From assembly GCA_964448135.1 (NCBI GenBank), contig CAYUVH010000065.1:1-56099 (forward strand): DNA of 56,099 nt. Reading direction: 5' to 3'. The position numbers were made by a program, and so were the translations under genes. Positions 29,156 to 37,640 of this stretch are shown here, one piece after another; positions within the stretch are counted from its first letter, which is position 1; the number at the start of each line of letters is the position of its first letter. Under the pieces are notes generated by a model. The model did not search any database and had not been told where the DNA came from. It was given only the letters and a program-made list of their open reading frames with translations. This DNA is from CAYUVH01 sp964448135. GTDB lineage: Bacteria > Verrucomicrobiota > Verrucomicrobiia > Limisphaerales > UBA8199.

Positions 29156-30289
29156 ATGAAAAAGCGCATTCTCGTTCTCGGAGCCGGTTTCGGCGGGCTC
29201 GAACTCACCACCATGCTCTCGGAAGCGCTTGGTGAACAGATTGACGTGACACTCATCGACCAAAACGACTCTTTCTATTTCGGTTTCTCGAAGCTGGACG
29301 TGATGTTCGGGCACACCTCCCCCGACAAAGTGCTCCTGCCGTACAAGAAATTCCTCAAGCCCGGCGTGCGCTTTTTGCAGGAAACGATTACCGCCGTTGA
29401 TCCCATCGCCAGGCGCGTCACTACCAATCGCGGAACGCACGAGGCGGATTTCATCGTGGTCGCCCTCGGAGCCGACTACGACTTTGCGGCGACGCCGGGA
29501 ATGTCAGAGGCCACGGAGTTCTACACCATGGCCGGCGCGAAGCGGTTGGGTGAAATGCTACGCTCGTTCACCAAAGGCCGCGTCCTCATCGCGGTGGGTG
29601 GCGCGCCTTTCAAATGCCCGCCCGCGCCCAGCGAAGCGGCGCTCATGCTGCACGATTACCTCACCAAGCGCGGCATCCGCGACGCCTGCGACATCACGCT
29701 CATCCTGCCCCTCGAAACGCCCGTGCCGCCGTCACCCGAGACGTCCCAAGCACTGCTCGCTGCCTTCGCAGAGCGCAAGATTACTTTCGTCGCCGATCGC
29801 GAAATGCGAAAAGTGGATACGCAAAAGCGCCTCGTGACCCTCGACGATGGCCGCGAGTTCCCCTACGACCTGTTCCTGGGCGTCCCGGCCATCCGCGCTC
29901 CGAAAATGCTCGAAGCCAGCGGCATGACCGAGGCTGGCTATGTGCCAGTCAAACCCAAGACCCTCGAGACCAAGTTTCCCGATGTTTATGCCGTCGGCGA
30001 CTGCGCGAAACAAGGCACGCCGAAAGCCGGTGTCTTCGCGGAGGGCGCCGCGCGTGCAGTCGCGAAGACGTTGATCGCCCGCCTGCGCAACGAGGAGGTC
30101 CCCCTGACCCATAAAGGCACTGGCTCCTGCTACATCGAATTCGGCGCTGGCCGAATCGGGCGCGTCGACGTGGATTTCTTCTCCAATCCAGATGGACCGA
30201 CGGGCACGTACTACGCGCCTTCAGTAGAGCTTCGCGCGGACAAAGAGAATTTTGGTTCGAGCCGCCGCAAGCGCTGGTTTGGGCTCTAG
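29156..30289 (+). CDS. SQR-like NAD(P)/FAD-dependent oxidoreductase
   Basis: 377 residues. The FAD-binding Rossmann motif GAGFGGLE is at 9-16; the second FAD segment FPDVYAVGDCAKQ (about 276-288) is typical of sulfide:quinone reductase and type II NADH dehydrogenase relatives. Cys154 lies in FKCPPAPSE, the position and context of the redox Cys in SQR-like proteins, and another Cys sits in GSCYIEFG (about 324). The C-terminus is basic (SSRRKRWFGL). A membrane-peripheral quinone or sulfur oxidoreductase is likely, but substrate is not proven and only one SQR-type Cys in the first half is visible. The gap to manA is 133 bp. Confidence 0.85.
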   Translation: MKKRILVLGAGFGGLELTTMLSEALGEQIDVTLIDQNDSFYFGFSKLDVMFGHTSPDKVLLPYKKFLKPGVRFLQETITAVDPIARRVTTNRGTHEADFIVVALGADYDFAATPGMSEATEFYTMAGAKRLGEMLRSFTKGRVLIAVGGAPFKCPPAPSEAALMLHDYLTKRGIRDACDITLILPLETPVPPSPETSQALLAAFAERKITFVADREMRKVDTQKRLVTLDDGREFPYDLFLGVPAIRAPKMLEASGMTEAGYVPVKPKTLETKFPDVYAVGDCAKQGTPKAGVFAEGAARAVAKTLIARLRNEEVPLTHKGTGSCYIEFGAGRIGRVDVDFFSNPDGPTGTYYAPSVELRADKENFGSSRRKRWFGL

Positions 30290-30306
30290 GCTGAAATTCC
30301 GTTTCG

Positions 30307-31497
30307 TCAGGCCAAGCCGTATTCCTTTGCGACGCCCGCACCAAGTTGATCGGCTGCCAGCTTCCGAAGATCCACGGCCGGCCCAAGCGTGGCCCCACTG
30401 GAGAGTTTCTCGCCTTTGGTCAAACTGAGTTCGGCTCCTTCGAGAACGAGCGTGGTGTAGAAACCCAGACTCATCGGACTGAACGCCGCCGCGCGAGCTT
30501 CTTCCGCTAGCTGACCATTGCGTAAAGCCAGGGCCTGTTGGTAGAGGCGGCCGGGGCTGCTGATGCCGTAGCCGGTAACGGATTTGTCTTTCTCGAAATT
30601 CCTGAAGAGCGGGTTCACTTCAAAGATGCCTTCGGCGTGGATTTCGCGCAGGCCGGGCGTGTCGAGGCCAAGATCCACGAGGCCGTCGGAACAGATGAGG
30701 CGGCTCGACTGGACCGTCATGGAATGGGCGGTGTTCGGCAAGGCCCAGCCGGTCAGGATGTGCGCGATGGCGCCGGTGGCAAATTGGATCTCGGTGTCCA
30801 CGAGGTCGTAGCCGTTCACCGCGATGGGTGTGAGCGAAGGAAGTTTGTTCGCGTAACCGGTGGCGCGCACCTGCACCGGGACGAGGTCCACGATCTTCAT
30901 CAGCACGTCGGCCATGTGGACCGTCAGGAAGGAGACAGGCGTGTTCTTGGCGGCGAAATCAGGCGACGCGAAGAAACGCGGGGAGTGGTTGGGGTCCGCG
31001 ACCACGAGCTTATCGAGCATGTAGAAGATGGCGGACTGGAAAACGCCGTAGCGGCCGCTTTGAAAGCGAGCCTCCGCTTCCTTGATGCGCGGGTCTTCGC
31101 GTTTGTGGAAGTCCACGCCCAGGAAGCGGCCGGATTTGCGCGCGGCCTGGATCATGGCGTGCGCGTCCTTGACCGTGGCGGCGGTGGGCTTGGGGACAAT
31201 GACATCGAGCCCGGCCGCGAGCGCGGCGACGGTCGGTGCGGCGTGCAGATGGTCGGGCGTGTTGACCTGCACCGCGTCGAGTTCGGTCTTCGCGAGAAGT
31301 TCTTTGTAATCGGTGAAGCGGCATTCCTTCGGAATGCCGGCAAGGTCGCCAAACCAGTGGAGGTATTCCTGGTTGGGATCCGCGACCGCCTGGATGTCGA
31401 GCAGCGGCGAGTAAGGACTGCGGAAATAGAGGTGCTGGTAAATTTCGCGGACGACGGCGCCGGCGCCGATGATGCCGAGACGGAGTTTAGTCTTCAT
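30307..31497 (-). CDS. Gfo/Idh/MocA family oxidoreductase
   Basis: 396 residues. The N-terminal NAD(P)-binding fold has GIIGAGAVV (8-16). The catalytic Lys region reads VPKPTAATV (Lys103) where most members have EKP, so the first residue of this triad is changed. DFHKREDPRIKEAEARF (about 129-145) and the C-terminal beta-sheet domain complete the family plan. Such enzymes oxidise or epimerise sugars and inositols, often in sugar catabolism of Verrucomicrobia. No Tat signal is present, so it is cytoplasmic. It lies 21 bp after the M20 peptidase gene and probably shares a transcript with it. Confidence 0.88.
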   Translation of the reverse strand: MKTKLRLGIIGAGAVVREIYQHLYFRSPYSPLLDIQAVADPNQEYLHWFGDLAGIPKECRFTDYKELLAKTELDAVQVNTPDHLHAAPTVAALAAGLDVIVPKPTAATVKDAHAMIQAARKSGRFLGVDFHKREDPRIKEAEARFQSGRYGVFQSAIFYMLDKLVVADPNHSPRFFASPDFAAKNTPVSFLTVHMADVLMKIVDLVPVQVRATGYANKLPSLTPIAVNGYDLVDTEIQFATGAIAHILTGWALPNTAHSMTVQSSRLICSDGLVDLGLDTPGLREIHAEGIFEVNPLFRNFEKDKSVTGYGISSPGRLYQQALALRNGQLAEEARAAAFSPMSLGFYTTLVLEGAELSLTKGEKLSSGATLGPAVDLRKLAADQLGAGVAKEYGLA

Positions 31498-31518
31498 GAA
31501 GTAATTGAAATGGGGCGA

Positions 31519-33306
31519 TTAACGAGGGTTGCTGCCGGTCTGCTGCACCATGAACAGCGCAAGGCACTCCGCGGCGGCACGGACCTCCTCGAGGTCCACC
31601 TGTTCCTGATCGGAGTGGGCGAAGGCCAGTTTGCCGGGGCCGAAAGTGATGACGGGCATGCCGGGATATTCGGTGGCGAACAGGCGGGAGTCGCACGAGA
31701 CGGTCCAGCCGAGAATGGGATCGTCCTGTTGCAGGCCGGTGGCTTTGGCGGCGGTGAGTGCGTTGCGCATGGTGGGTGAATCGGGGTCGCCGTCGAAAGC
31801 CACGTTGTGGAGTTTTTCGTAGGTGATTTTGGTGACGTCCGCGCCGAATTCATTACGCCCGAGGCGCTGGAGGTAATGCCCTGCCCCACGCGCGGCGGCT
31901 TGGCGCAACCGCTCCATGACTTCGTTGATATCGTGAGTGGGGACGAAGCCCTGGCCGCCTTCCAGCACCAGCGGATTCTTTTCGCCGCCGGCGAGCTCGA
32001 GACGCATCCGCCCGCCGGAAGCTTTTTCAAGTCGGGCACGCGAGAAGACCAGACTGCGCACGAGGTGCGACATCTTGGTAATGGCCCCGTCGCGCTCGCG
32101 AATCGCACCCATGTGTCCCGTCGCGCCATGGACATCCACGCGGACACCGTTCTTCTCGCGAGTCAGCGCGAAATGCTTTGCCACCATGACCTTGCCGGTC
32201 GCGGGATCAATCACCTTCGACTTGTCGCCGTAACGGCCAATGTAATCGGTGAGGCCGGAGTTGAGGCAGTCTTCGAGCAGCGCCGTGACCTTTGCATCCG
32301 GCGGTGCGCCGAGCTGGATCGAAAAGCTCACGAGCCCACAGATGCGGCTGGGATGTTCGCCGAAGGGGCCGATGATGCCGTGGCAGGTCTGGACCGGCCT
32401 TTGCGGGAAGAGAGCATGGCGGCTCTCCGTGCGGATGGCCGCGCCTTCCTTTTCGATTTCTTCCAGGACGAAGGCCGCCAATTCGAGCGGCGACACGGAT
32501 TCCGGCGCCCGCAATGCCGCGCGATACCAGACTGCGCCGCGATTCGCGGGATAAATCTTCAGCCCGGTACACTCGCAGACACAAATGCTGTCGTAGAGGT
32601 CCTTCAGCTTGCGATCCATGGCCAGCGAGAGCGACCCATTGCCGCCCGTTTCCTCTTCGACCACGAACATGATGACGAGATTGCGGTTCCAGCCATCAGC
32701 AGGCAGGACCTCCTTGAGCGCCTTGAGCGCGCCGACGATTCCGACCACGGGCCCTTTGTCGTCGCACGAACCGCGCCCAAAAACGATGTTGCCCTTGAGC
32801 CGCGGCGGAAAGTAAGGCGGCACGACGTCAATGTGCGCGTTCACCGCGAGCGACTTGCCACCCGCGCCGCCGTTCCGGCCGGGCACGATGTAAAGAAGGT
32901 TGCTGCGGCCTTCATACGTTTCCTCCGGAGTCAGGCCCTCGGGACGCGCGGCTGTCTTCGTGAAGTGCAGCAGTGAATAGTGCGGATGGTTCTTGATCGT
33001 CGGATTGACAGGATGCTTCTCCATGCGCGCGCCGGCGAAGCCCAGCGCCTGCAACTCCCGCTCCAGAATGGCAAAACATTTTGCCTCAGCCGCGCGCATC
33101 TCGGCCGGGTTGGGCTTCGGCGTGGTGTCTATCTCACAAATCTCGATAAGCAGGTCCCGAATGTATTTCTGAAACTCGCGCGACCGGGTCTGCGCTCGCA
33201 CCGCGCGCAACAGCGCGGGCGAAAAACTACCATTGGAACTGGAGGTCCTCGCCGGTCGCTTTGCGGCGGCGCTTTTGCTTTTGGAGGTGTGCTTCGATTT
33301 TGCCAC
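31519..33306 (-). CDS. M20-family metallopeptidase (ArgE/DapE-like)
   Basis: 595 residues. The N-terminus is unusual: about 28 residues of Lys/Ser/Ala-rich, low-complexity sequence. The catalytic domain has the metal and base residues His158 and Asp160 (NAHIDVVP), Asp182/183 (GRGSCDDKG), Glu217/218 (FVVEEETGGNG), and further downstream CECTGLKIYPANRGAVW and a dimerisation (lid) domain. It is a two-zinc amidohydrolase that would remove acyl groups or cleave small peptides; the exact substrate is not evident. It is longer than usual M20 enzymes (about 400-480). Downstream is the Gfo/Idh/MocA gene. Confidence 0.88.
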   Translation of the reverse strand: MAKSKHTSKSKSAAAKRPARTSSSNGSFSPALLRAVRAQTRSREFQKYIRDLLIEICEIDTTPKPNPAEMRAAEAKCFAILERELQALGFAGARMEKHPVNPTIKNHPHYSLLHFTKTAARPEGLTPEETYEGRSNLLYIVPGRNGGAGGKSLAVNAHIDVVPPYFPPRLKGNIVFGRGSCDDKGPVVGIVGALKALKEVLPADGWNRNLVIMFVVEEETGGNGSLSLAMDRKLKDLYDSICVCECTGLKIYPANRGAVWYRAALRAPESVSPLELAAFVLEEIEKEGAAIRTESRHALFPQRPVQTCHGIIGPFGEHPSRICGLVSFSIQLGAPPDAKVTALLEDCLNSGLTDYIGRYGDKSKVIDPATGKVMVAKHFALTREKNGVRVDVHGATGHMGAIRERDGAITKMSHLVRSLVFSRARLEKASGGRMRLELAGGEKNPLVLEGGQGFVPTHDINEVMERLRQAAARGAGHYLQRLGRNEFGADVTKITYEKLHNVAFDGDPDSPTMRNALTAAKATGLQQDDPILGWTVSCDSRLFATEYPGMPVITFGPGKLAFAHSDQEQVDLEEVRAAAECLALFMVQQTGSNPR

Positions 33307-33479
33307 GATTCGAAAGCCCTCTGTTTCCCGCAGTACGGGGCGGGTGACAAGCTGAAAGTTTCGGGCAAAGTCTGTGAAACAACTGGGGCTGCTCGGGAGG
33401 ATGGGTCAGAAATTGCGCGTCCCCGCGCGGCAAGGGTCGGACCCACCGATCCCGGAGCTGAAATTGCCGTGGATTTCCC

Positions 33480-34922
33480 CTACTCCGCTTGTGAGGCCGT
33501 TGACCAGGACCAATCGCCCGCGCCCAGAGTTTCTGCAGTGGACCAACGTGAAACATCCTTTCCACCGTCGTCCGATTCATTCCAACCTACCGAATAGAGC
33601 TGAAAGCCACCGTCTTCTGTGCGGTGGTAAATCAGCGACCGGCCGTTTACGAGGTCCAGCGGCAGCTTCTCGATAAACGAGGGAACCAGGGCATCCAGAT
33701 TTGCAGGGTAAATCCCCTCGGCGAGCCGATAGCGTTCCAGTGCGCAGGCGATTTGGCCTTCGTTTGCCAGCGACTGAATCCGCAGCAGGCTCGGCAGGCT
33801 CTCCTGGGCTCTTTTCCATCCGGCGAAGGCCCGGCTCACCTCCGCCGGGCGAAGAACGCCATCCGCCGGGCTTAGTGCGTCCGTCATTTTCTGAAAACGC
33901 TGACCCAGGCTCGTCGCCCGTTCATACATGGCTCCCCGTGGAGCGGCAACCATGAGCACAAACTCCGGATGCCGTTTGATCCTCGTCCAAAAATTGTTCC
34001 CGCCGGCCGTGAACATCGCTTTATAAAGATTGCCATCTTCCGACACACCGGTTTCCAGGGAACTGGTCAGCAGCGACCGCGCGCACTTCAAGGCTTCGAC
34101 GTGCAGCGCGATGAAATCACTGTCCCGAAGCTGCTCCTGAAGCGAGCGGACTTGCGGCTCCGTCCACGCATGCAATTCCAAGCCTCGCGCAATGACCTCG
34201 AGCGAGTGTTTCGCCATTTCGCGGCGCATCCAGTCGCCCTCCGGTATGATGAATTTGCCCTGATTTTCCAGCATGCGGCGCATGTCGTGCAGCAACGACA
34301 GTTGCTGCCAGGCTTTGTCAGCCTGGCGCAAAAGCAGATGACACTTCGCGCGCTGCACCAGCGTCTTGACCACCGCGTTAAGCGTCGTGACATTCGGAAG
34401 CGTAATGGCAAAGGGTTGGGAGTAGTCGGCGACGATCCGCCCATAAGGACGCTTCAAGGCCGCGGTGATGGTGTCGAAATCGCCCTGAAACTGATCGCTC
34501 CACGCCAGGTATTCGGCGGCCGCCTGTTCGGTTGTAATGTTCGCGGTCGATTTGGGATTCAGCATGCGCCTCGCGAATGAGTTGGTGGTGCGATGTTCCA
34601 ATGGCTGCGCCAGAATTCCCCGGGGATCATCGAACCACGCCGCCATTCCCGGCGCCTGGAAAATGTTCTGATCATCGGGCACGGGTTTGGGAGCGAAGGC
34701 GGACCAGTCCAACGAGTCTCCCTTCGCGGCCATGCTGCGCTTGTAATTCTCCCATTCGGATTTTCCGTGCGTGTTGACCCGTAGATAAACGAGGACCACC
34801 AGAGTGACGACGCCGGCCAGCCCCAGCAGTACCCGGCGCGTGATCCGTGGCGTAAGCAGCCAGGCGGCAACCCGCTTCGTGAGGGGCCGTCTGAGGTTGT
34901 TGAGATCCGGTATGGCATTCAT
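33480..34922 (-). CDS. single-pass membrane protein downstream of ECF sigma/anti-sigma
   Basis: 480 residues from the ATG at 34922, which overlaps the anti-sigma stop by 4 bp; the upstream open frame runs through that gene and is spurious. One membrane helix (about 30-47, VLLGLAGVVTLVVLVYL) leaves a large extracytoplasmic domain that is mainly helical. The C-terminus LIYHRTEDGGFQLYSVGWN is a pattern I have seen at the end of many verrucomicrobial and planctomycete membrane proteins of unknown function. Position as third gene of an ECF operon suggests it is an envelope target or sensor. No catalytic motif. Confidence 0.7.
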   Translation of the reverse strand: MNAIPDLNNLRRPLTKRVAAWLLTPRITRRVLLGLAGVVTLVVLVYLRVNTHGKSEWENYKRSMAAKGDSLDWSAFAPKPVPDDQNIFQAPGMAAWFDDPRGILAQPLEHRTTNSFARRMLNPKSTANITTEQAAAEYLAWSDQFQGDFDTITAALKRPYGRIVADYSQPFAITLPNVTTLNAVVKTLVQRAKCHLLLRQADKAWQQLSLLHDMRRMLENQGKFIIPEGDWMRREMAKHSLEVIARGLELHAWTEPQVRSLQEQLRDSDFIALHVEALKCARSLLTSSLETGVSEDGNLYKAMFTAGGNNFWTRIKRHPEFVLMVAAPRGAMYERATSLGQRFQKMTDALSPADGVLRPAEVSRAFAGWKRAQESLPSLLRIQSLANEGQIACALERYRLAEGIYPANLDALVPSFIEKLPLDLVNGRSLIYHRTEDGGFQLYSVGWNESDDGGKDVSRWSTAETLGAGDWSWSTASQAE

Positions 34923-35425
34923 AGCGATTTTTTTGACCGTGAAGGGCGCGGAGATTGCGCGAGCAAGCCTTCGCTTCCAATGAAAACCCGGACCAACTCC
35001 GGAGCAGGGCGCGACGATGCAGAGAGTGGCGGCGTCCGGGAGGAGTATTGCACGACCGCAATCACCAGCCACGTAGCGGCAAAGCCGAGCCAAATCCAGC
35101 GGTGGGGGCGAAGCAGTTCCCGGCACCAATTGGCCAATCCGATCCCGGGCGCAAAAACCGGTCGGCGATCATCCCGGTCGGCCAGCTTGAAATCTTCCGC
35201 CCAGCGCGCCCGCGCAGCCTCGCCAGGCTGCACGTGAGCAATACTCTTCTCCCAATTGGAGAGCGGCACCGCAACGCTTTGAAGCTCGGCGTAAAACTTC
35301 CGGCAGCCCGCGCAGGCTTCCAAGTGGCGTTCCACCGCGGGGCACTCTTCGTTCGACAGCACGCTCGCCGCCAGCAGGCAAAGCTGCTCGCGATAACCGC
35401 GACACGGATTCACCAACTCGTTCAT
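34919..35425 (-). CDS. zinc-finger anti-sigma factor (zf-HC2 type)
   Basis: 168 residues. An anti-sigma zinc-binding motif is visible as H34-x3-C38-x2-C41 (RHLEACAGCRKFYAE). One membrane helix is at about 115-135 (WIWLGFAATWLVIAVVQY), with the C-terminal part outside. It would hold the ECF sigma at 35422-36045 until a signal releases it. It overlaps the sigma gene by 4 bp and the downstream membrane protein by 4 bp (ATGA), so the three are translationally coupled. Confidence 0.88.
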   Translation of the reverse strand: MNELVNPCRGYREQLCLLAASVLSNEECPAVERHLEACAGCRKFYAELQSVAVPLSNWEKSIAHVQPGEAARARWAEDFKLADRDDRRPVFAPGIGLANWCRELLRPHRWIWLGFAATWLVIAVVQYSSRTPPLSASSRPAPELVRVFIGSEGLLAQSPRPSRSKKSL

Positions 35426-36045
35426 AACTGTGGATTGCCCGCCGAGTCCGGAAGGTTCACTTTCATTTTTCGGAGTTTTTCCAGGGCGTGATGTAGGCGC
35501 GATTTCACTGTGCCCACGGAGCAGTCCAGTAACGCCGCTATTTCCGGCAACGAAGCGTCGGCAAAGAATCTAAGCTGAATAACGTCCCGGTGCTTTTCGG
35601 GAAGCAGCTCAACGCAACGGAGCACCTGGGCCGCAGCCTCGTTTTGTACCGCGCTGACCGCGGGGGAAGCGGCCGGGGAAGGCTGGTTCTCATGTTGGGA
35701 TTGGAAGCGCTCCGCCTCCGCCACCGGAAGCCGCGCGAGCGAAACCGGACGGGATCGCGCGCGGCGGGCTGCCTCCTGCTGACAGTGGAGTAAGATGGCG
35801 TACAGCCACGTCGAAAGGCGGCAGACTTCGTTATAGCGCGAAAGACTTCGCCACGCGCGCAATCGGACTTCCGATACGAGGTCCTCTGCCGCACCGACGT
35901 CCCGAGTCAGGGCGACCGCCTGTCGGAAGAGGCGTAGCGTCAGCGGTTCCAGCAGACGGCAAAAAGCATCGGCATCTCCTGCACGCGCGCGTGCGAGAAG
36001 TTCACCTGCAGCTGGGGGCTCATGCAGACCGTCCGTAATGACCAT
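35422..36045 (-). CDS. ECF-type RNA polymerase sigma factor
   Basis: 207 residues with region 2 (about 15-85: DAFCRLLEPLTLRLFRQAVA, then AEDLVSEVRLRAWRSLSRYN) and region 4 (about 140-195: LPEKHRDVIQLRFFADASLP, then DCSVGTVKSRLHHALEKL). A Ser/Pro/Ala linker lies between them. It heads a three-gene operon with a zinc-finger anti-sigma gene. The ATG at 36045 is used; no clear ribosome binding site is seen. It is divergent from the sulfatase gene at 36168, and the short shared promoter region may couple their control. Confidence 0.92.
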   Translation of the reverse strand: MVITDGLHEPPAAGELLARARAGDADAFCRLLEPLTLRLFRQAVALTRDVGAAEDLVSEVRLRAWRSLSRYNEVCRLSTWLYAILLHCQQEAARRARSRPVSLARLPVAEAERFQSQHENQPSPAASPAVSAVQNEAAAQVLRCVELLPEKHRDVIQLRFFADASLPEIAALLDCSVGTVKSRLHHALEKLRKMKVNLPDSAGNPQL

Positions 36046-36167
36046 CTGTCTATCAATTGCGGAAGAAGCGGAAAAGGTTCAAAATCTTTTGACGGAGTCA
36101 CGGCCTCGATCAGAAAAAAGTTTAGCATGGCGCCCGGGACTCATTTTTGGCAGTAATGCCATCCACT

Positions 36168-37640
36168 ATGCAAACCATCCTTCGGCGGGTTTTTCTTCTT
36201 GGTTGCAGCCTGGTTCCCGTTTTAGCGCTTGCGGCTGATCCCCTGGCAAACCGCACGAATGTCCTATTCATCGCAGTGGACGACCTAAATGTCTCCCTGG
36301 GCTGCTATGGCCATCCGCTGGTAAAGTCGCCGAACATTGACAAACTGGCCGCGCGCGGAATCCGTTTTGACCGCGCGTATTGCCAGTATCCGCTCTGCAA
36401 TCCAAGCCGCTCTTCGCTGCTGAGCGGGCTGCGGCCCGACAAGAGCCGCATCTACGACAACGGCACCCCCATTCGCAAGCCCTTCCCGGACATTGTGACG
36501 CTGCCGCAGCTATTCAAGAACAGCGGCTATTACTCGGCGCGCGTCGGGAAGATTTATCATTACGGCGTGCCGGGCGACATCGGCACGAGCGGAATGGATG
36601 ACCCGCCTTCGTGGAACGAATTCATCAATCCGCGCGGTCGCGACCGCGATCTCGAACCGGACATCATCAACTTCACTCCCGATCGCGGATTGGGTTCGTC
36701 ATTAGCCTGGCTCGCCGCGCCGGGCGAAGACGCCGAGCAAACTGACGGCAAGGTGGCGACGGAGGCCATTCGCCTGATGGAAGCTCACAAGGACAAGCCG
36801 TTTTTCCTGGCCGTGGGCTTTTATCGCCCGCACGTGCCCGATATCGCGACGCAAAAATACTTCGACCTGTATCCCCTCGAAAAAGTCACCTTGCCCGACT
36901 TACCCCCTGGAGGGCTGACAAATTATCCGGCGCCCGCGCTCACCTCGCAAACGCCGAACTACGGCCTCGCGCCGGAGAAACTGCGCCAATTCAAGCGCGC
37001 GTACCTGGCGAGCATCAGCTTCGCGGACGCGCAGGTCGGTCGCGTGCTGGATGCGCTGGACCGCCTGAAGCTCACCGACAGCACCATCGTGGTATTTTTC
37101 GGCGATCATGGGTGGTCGCTCGGCGAGCACGGTCAGTGGCAGAAGACGATGTTGTTCGAAGGTGTGGCACGTGTGCCCTTCATCATCGCGCTGCCGAACA
37201 CGAAAACCACCGGCGTCTGCAAGCGCACCGTGGAGCTGGTGGATATCTATCCCACCCTTGCCGACTATTGCAGCTTGAAACCTCCAGCGGATCTCAGCGG
37301 CGTCTCTCTGCGCCCCCTTCTCACAAATCCACAAGCGCCATGGAATGCACCCGCAGTCACGCAGCAGATGCGCGCGGTCAACGGCAAGCGAATCATGGGC
37401 TACAGCGTCCGCAACGAACGCTACCGCTACACTGAGTGGGATGGCGGCGCCCTGGGGGTCGAACTATACGACGAGGACGCTGACCCGAACGAATGGCACA
37501 ATCTCGCCTGGGATCCCAAGCAGGCCGCGACCGTCGCCGAAATGAAAAAGCTGCTGCCCACCCCGCCACCCGGCGAAATTCCCCAGCCGAACAACCCCGT
37601 TGGCAAGAAGGGAAAGAAAAAGGCCGCCCCGAAGGAATGA
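36168..37640 (+). CDS. formylglycine-dependent sulfatase (iduronate-2-sulfatase-like)
   Basis: 490 residues from the ATG at 36168, which gives a signal peptide of about 1-23; ATG 36156 is an alternative. The sulfatase active-site motif C77-N-P-S-R (CxPxR) would have Cys converted to formylglycine. Metal-binding text is NVLFIAVDDLN (about 27-37) and the later FFGDHGWSLGEHGQW. The C-terminus is Lys-rich. It is predicted to be periplasmic or secreted and to remove sulfate from glycans. A second sulfatase gene overlaps its stop by 4 bp, so the pair is one transcription unit. Confidence 0.93.
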   Translation: MQTILRRVFLLGCSLVPVLALAADPLANRTNVLFIAVDDLNVSLGCYGHPLVKSPNIDKLAARGIRFDRAYCQYPLCNPSRSSLLSGLRPDKSRIYDNGTPIRKPFPDIVTLPQLFKNSGYYSARVGKIYHYGVPGDIGTSGMDDPPSWNEFINPRGRDRDLEPDIINFTPDRGLGSSLAWLAAPGEDAEQTDGKVATEAIRLMEAHKDKPFFLAVGFYRPHVPDIATQKYFDLYPLEKVTLPDLPPGGLTNYPAPALTSQTPNYGLAPEKLRQFKRAYLASISFADAQVGRVLDALDRLKLTDSTIVVFFGDHGWSLGEHGQWQKTMLFEGVARVPFIIALPNTKTTGVCKRTVELVDIYPTLADYCSLKPPADLSGVSLRPLLTNPQAPWNAPAVTQQMRAVNGKRIMGYSVRNERYRYTEWDGGALGVELYDEDADPNEWHNLAWDPKQAATVAEMKKLLPTPPPGEIPQPNNPVGKKGKKKAAPKE

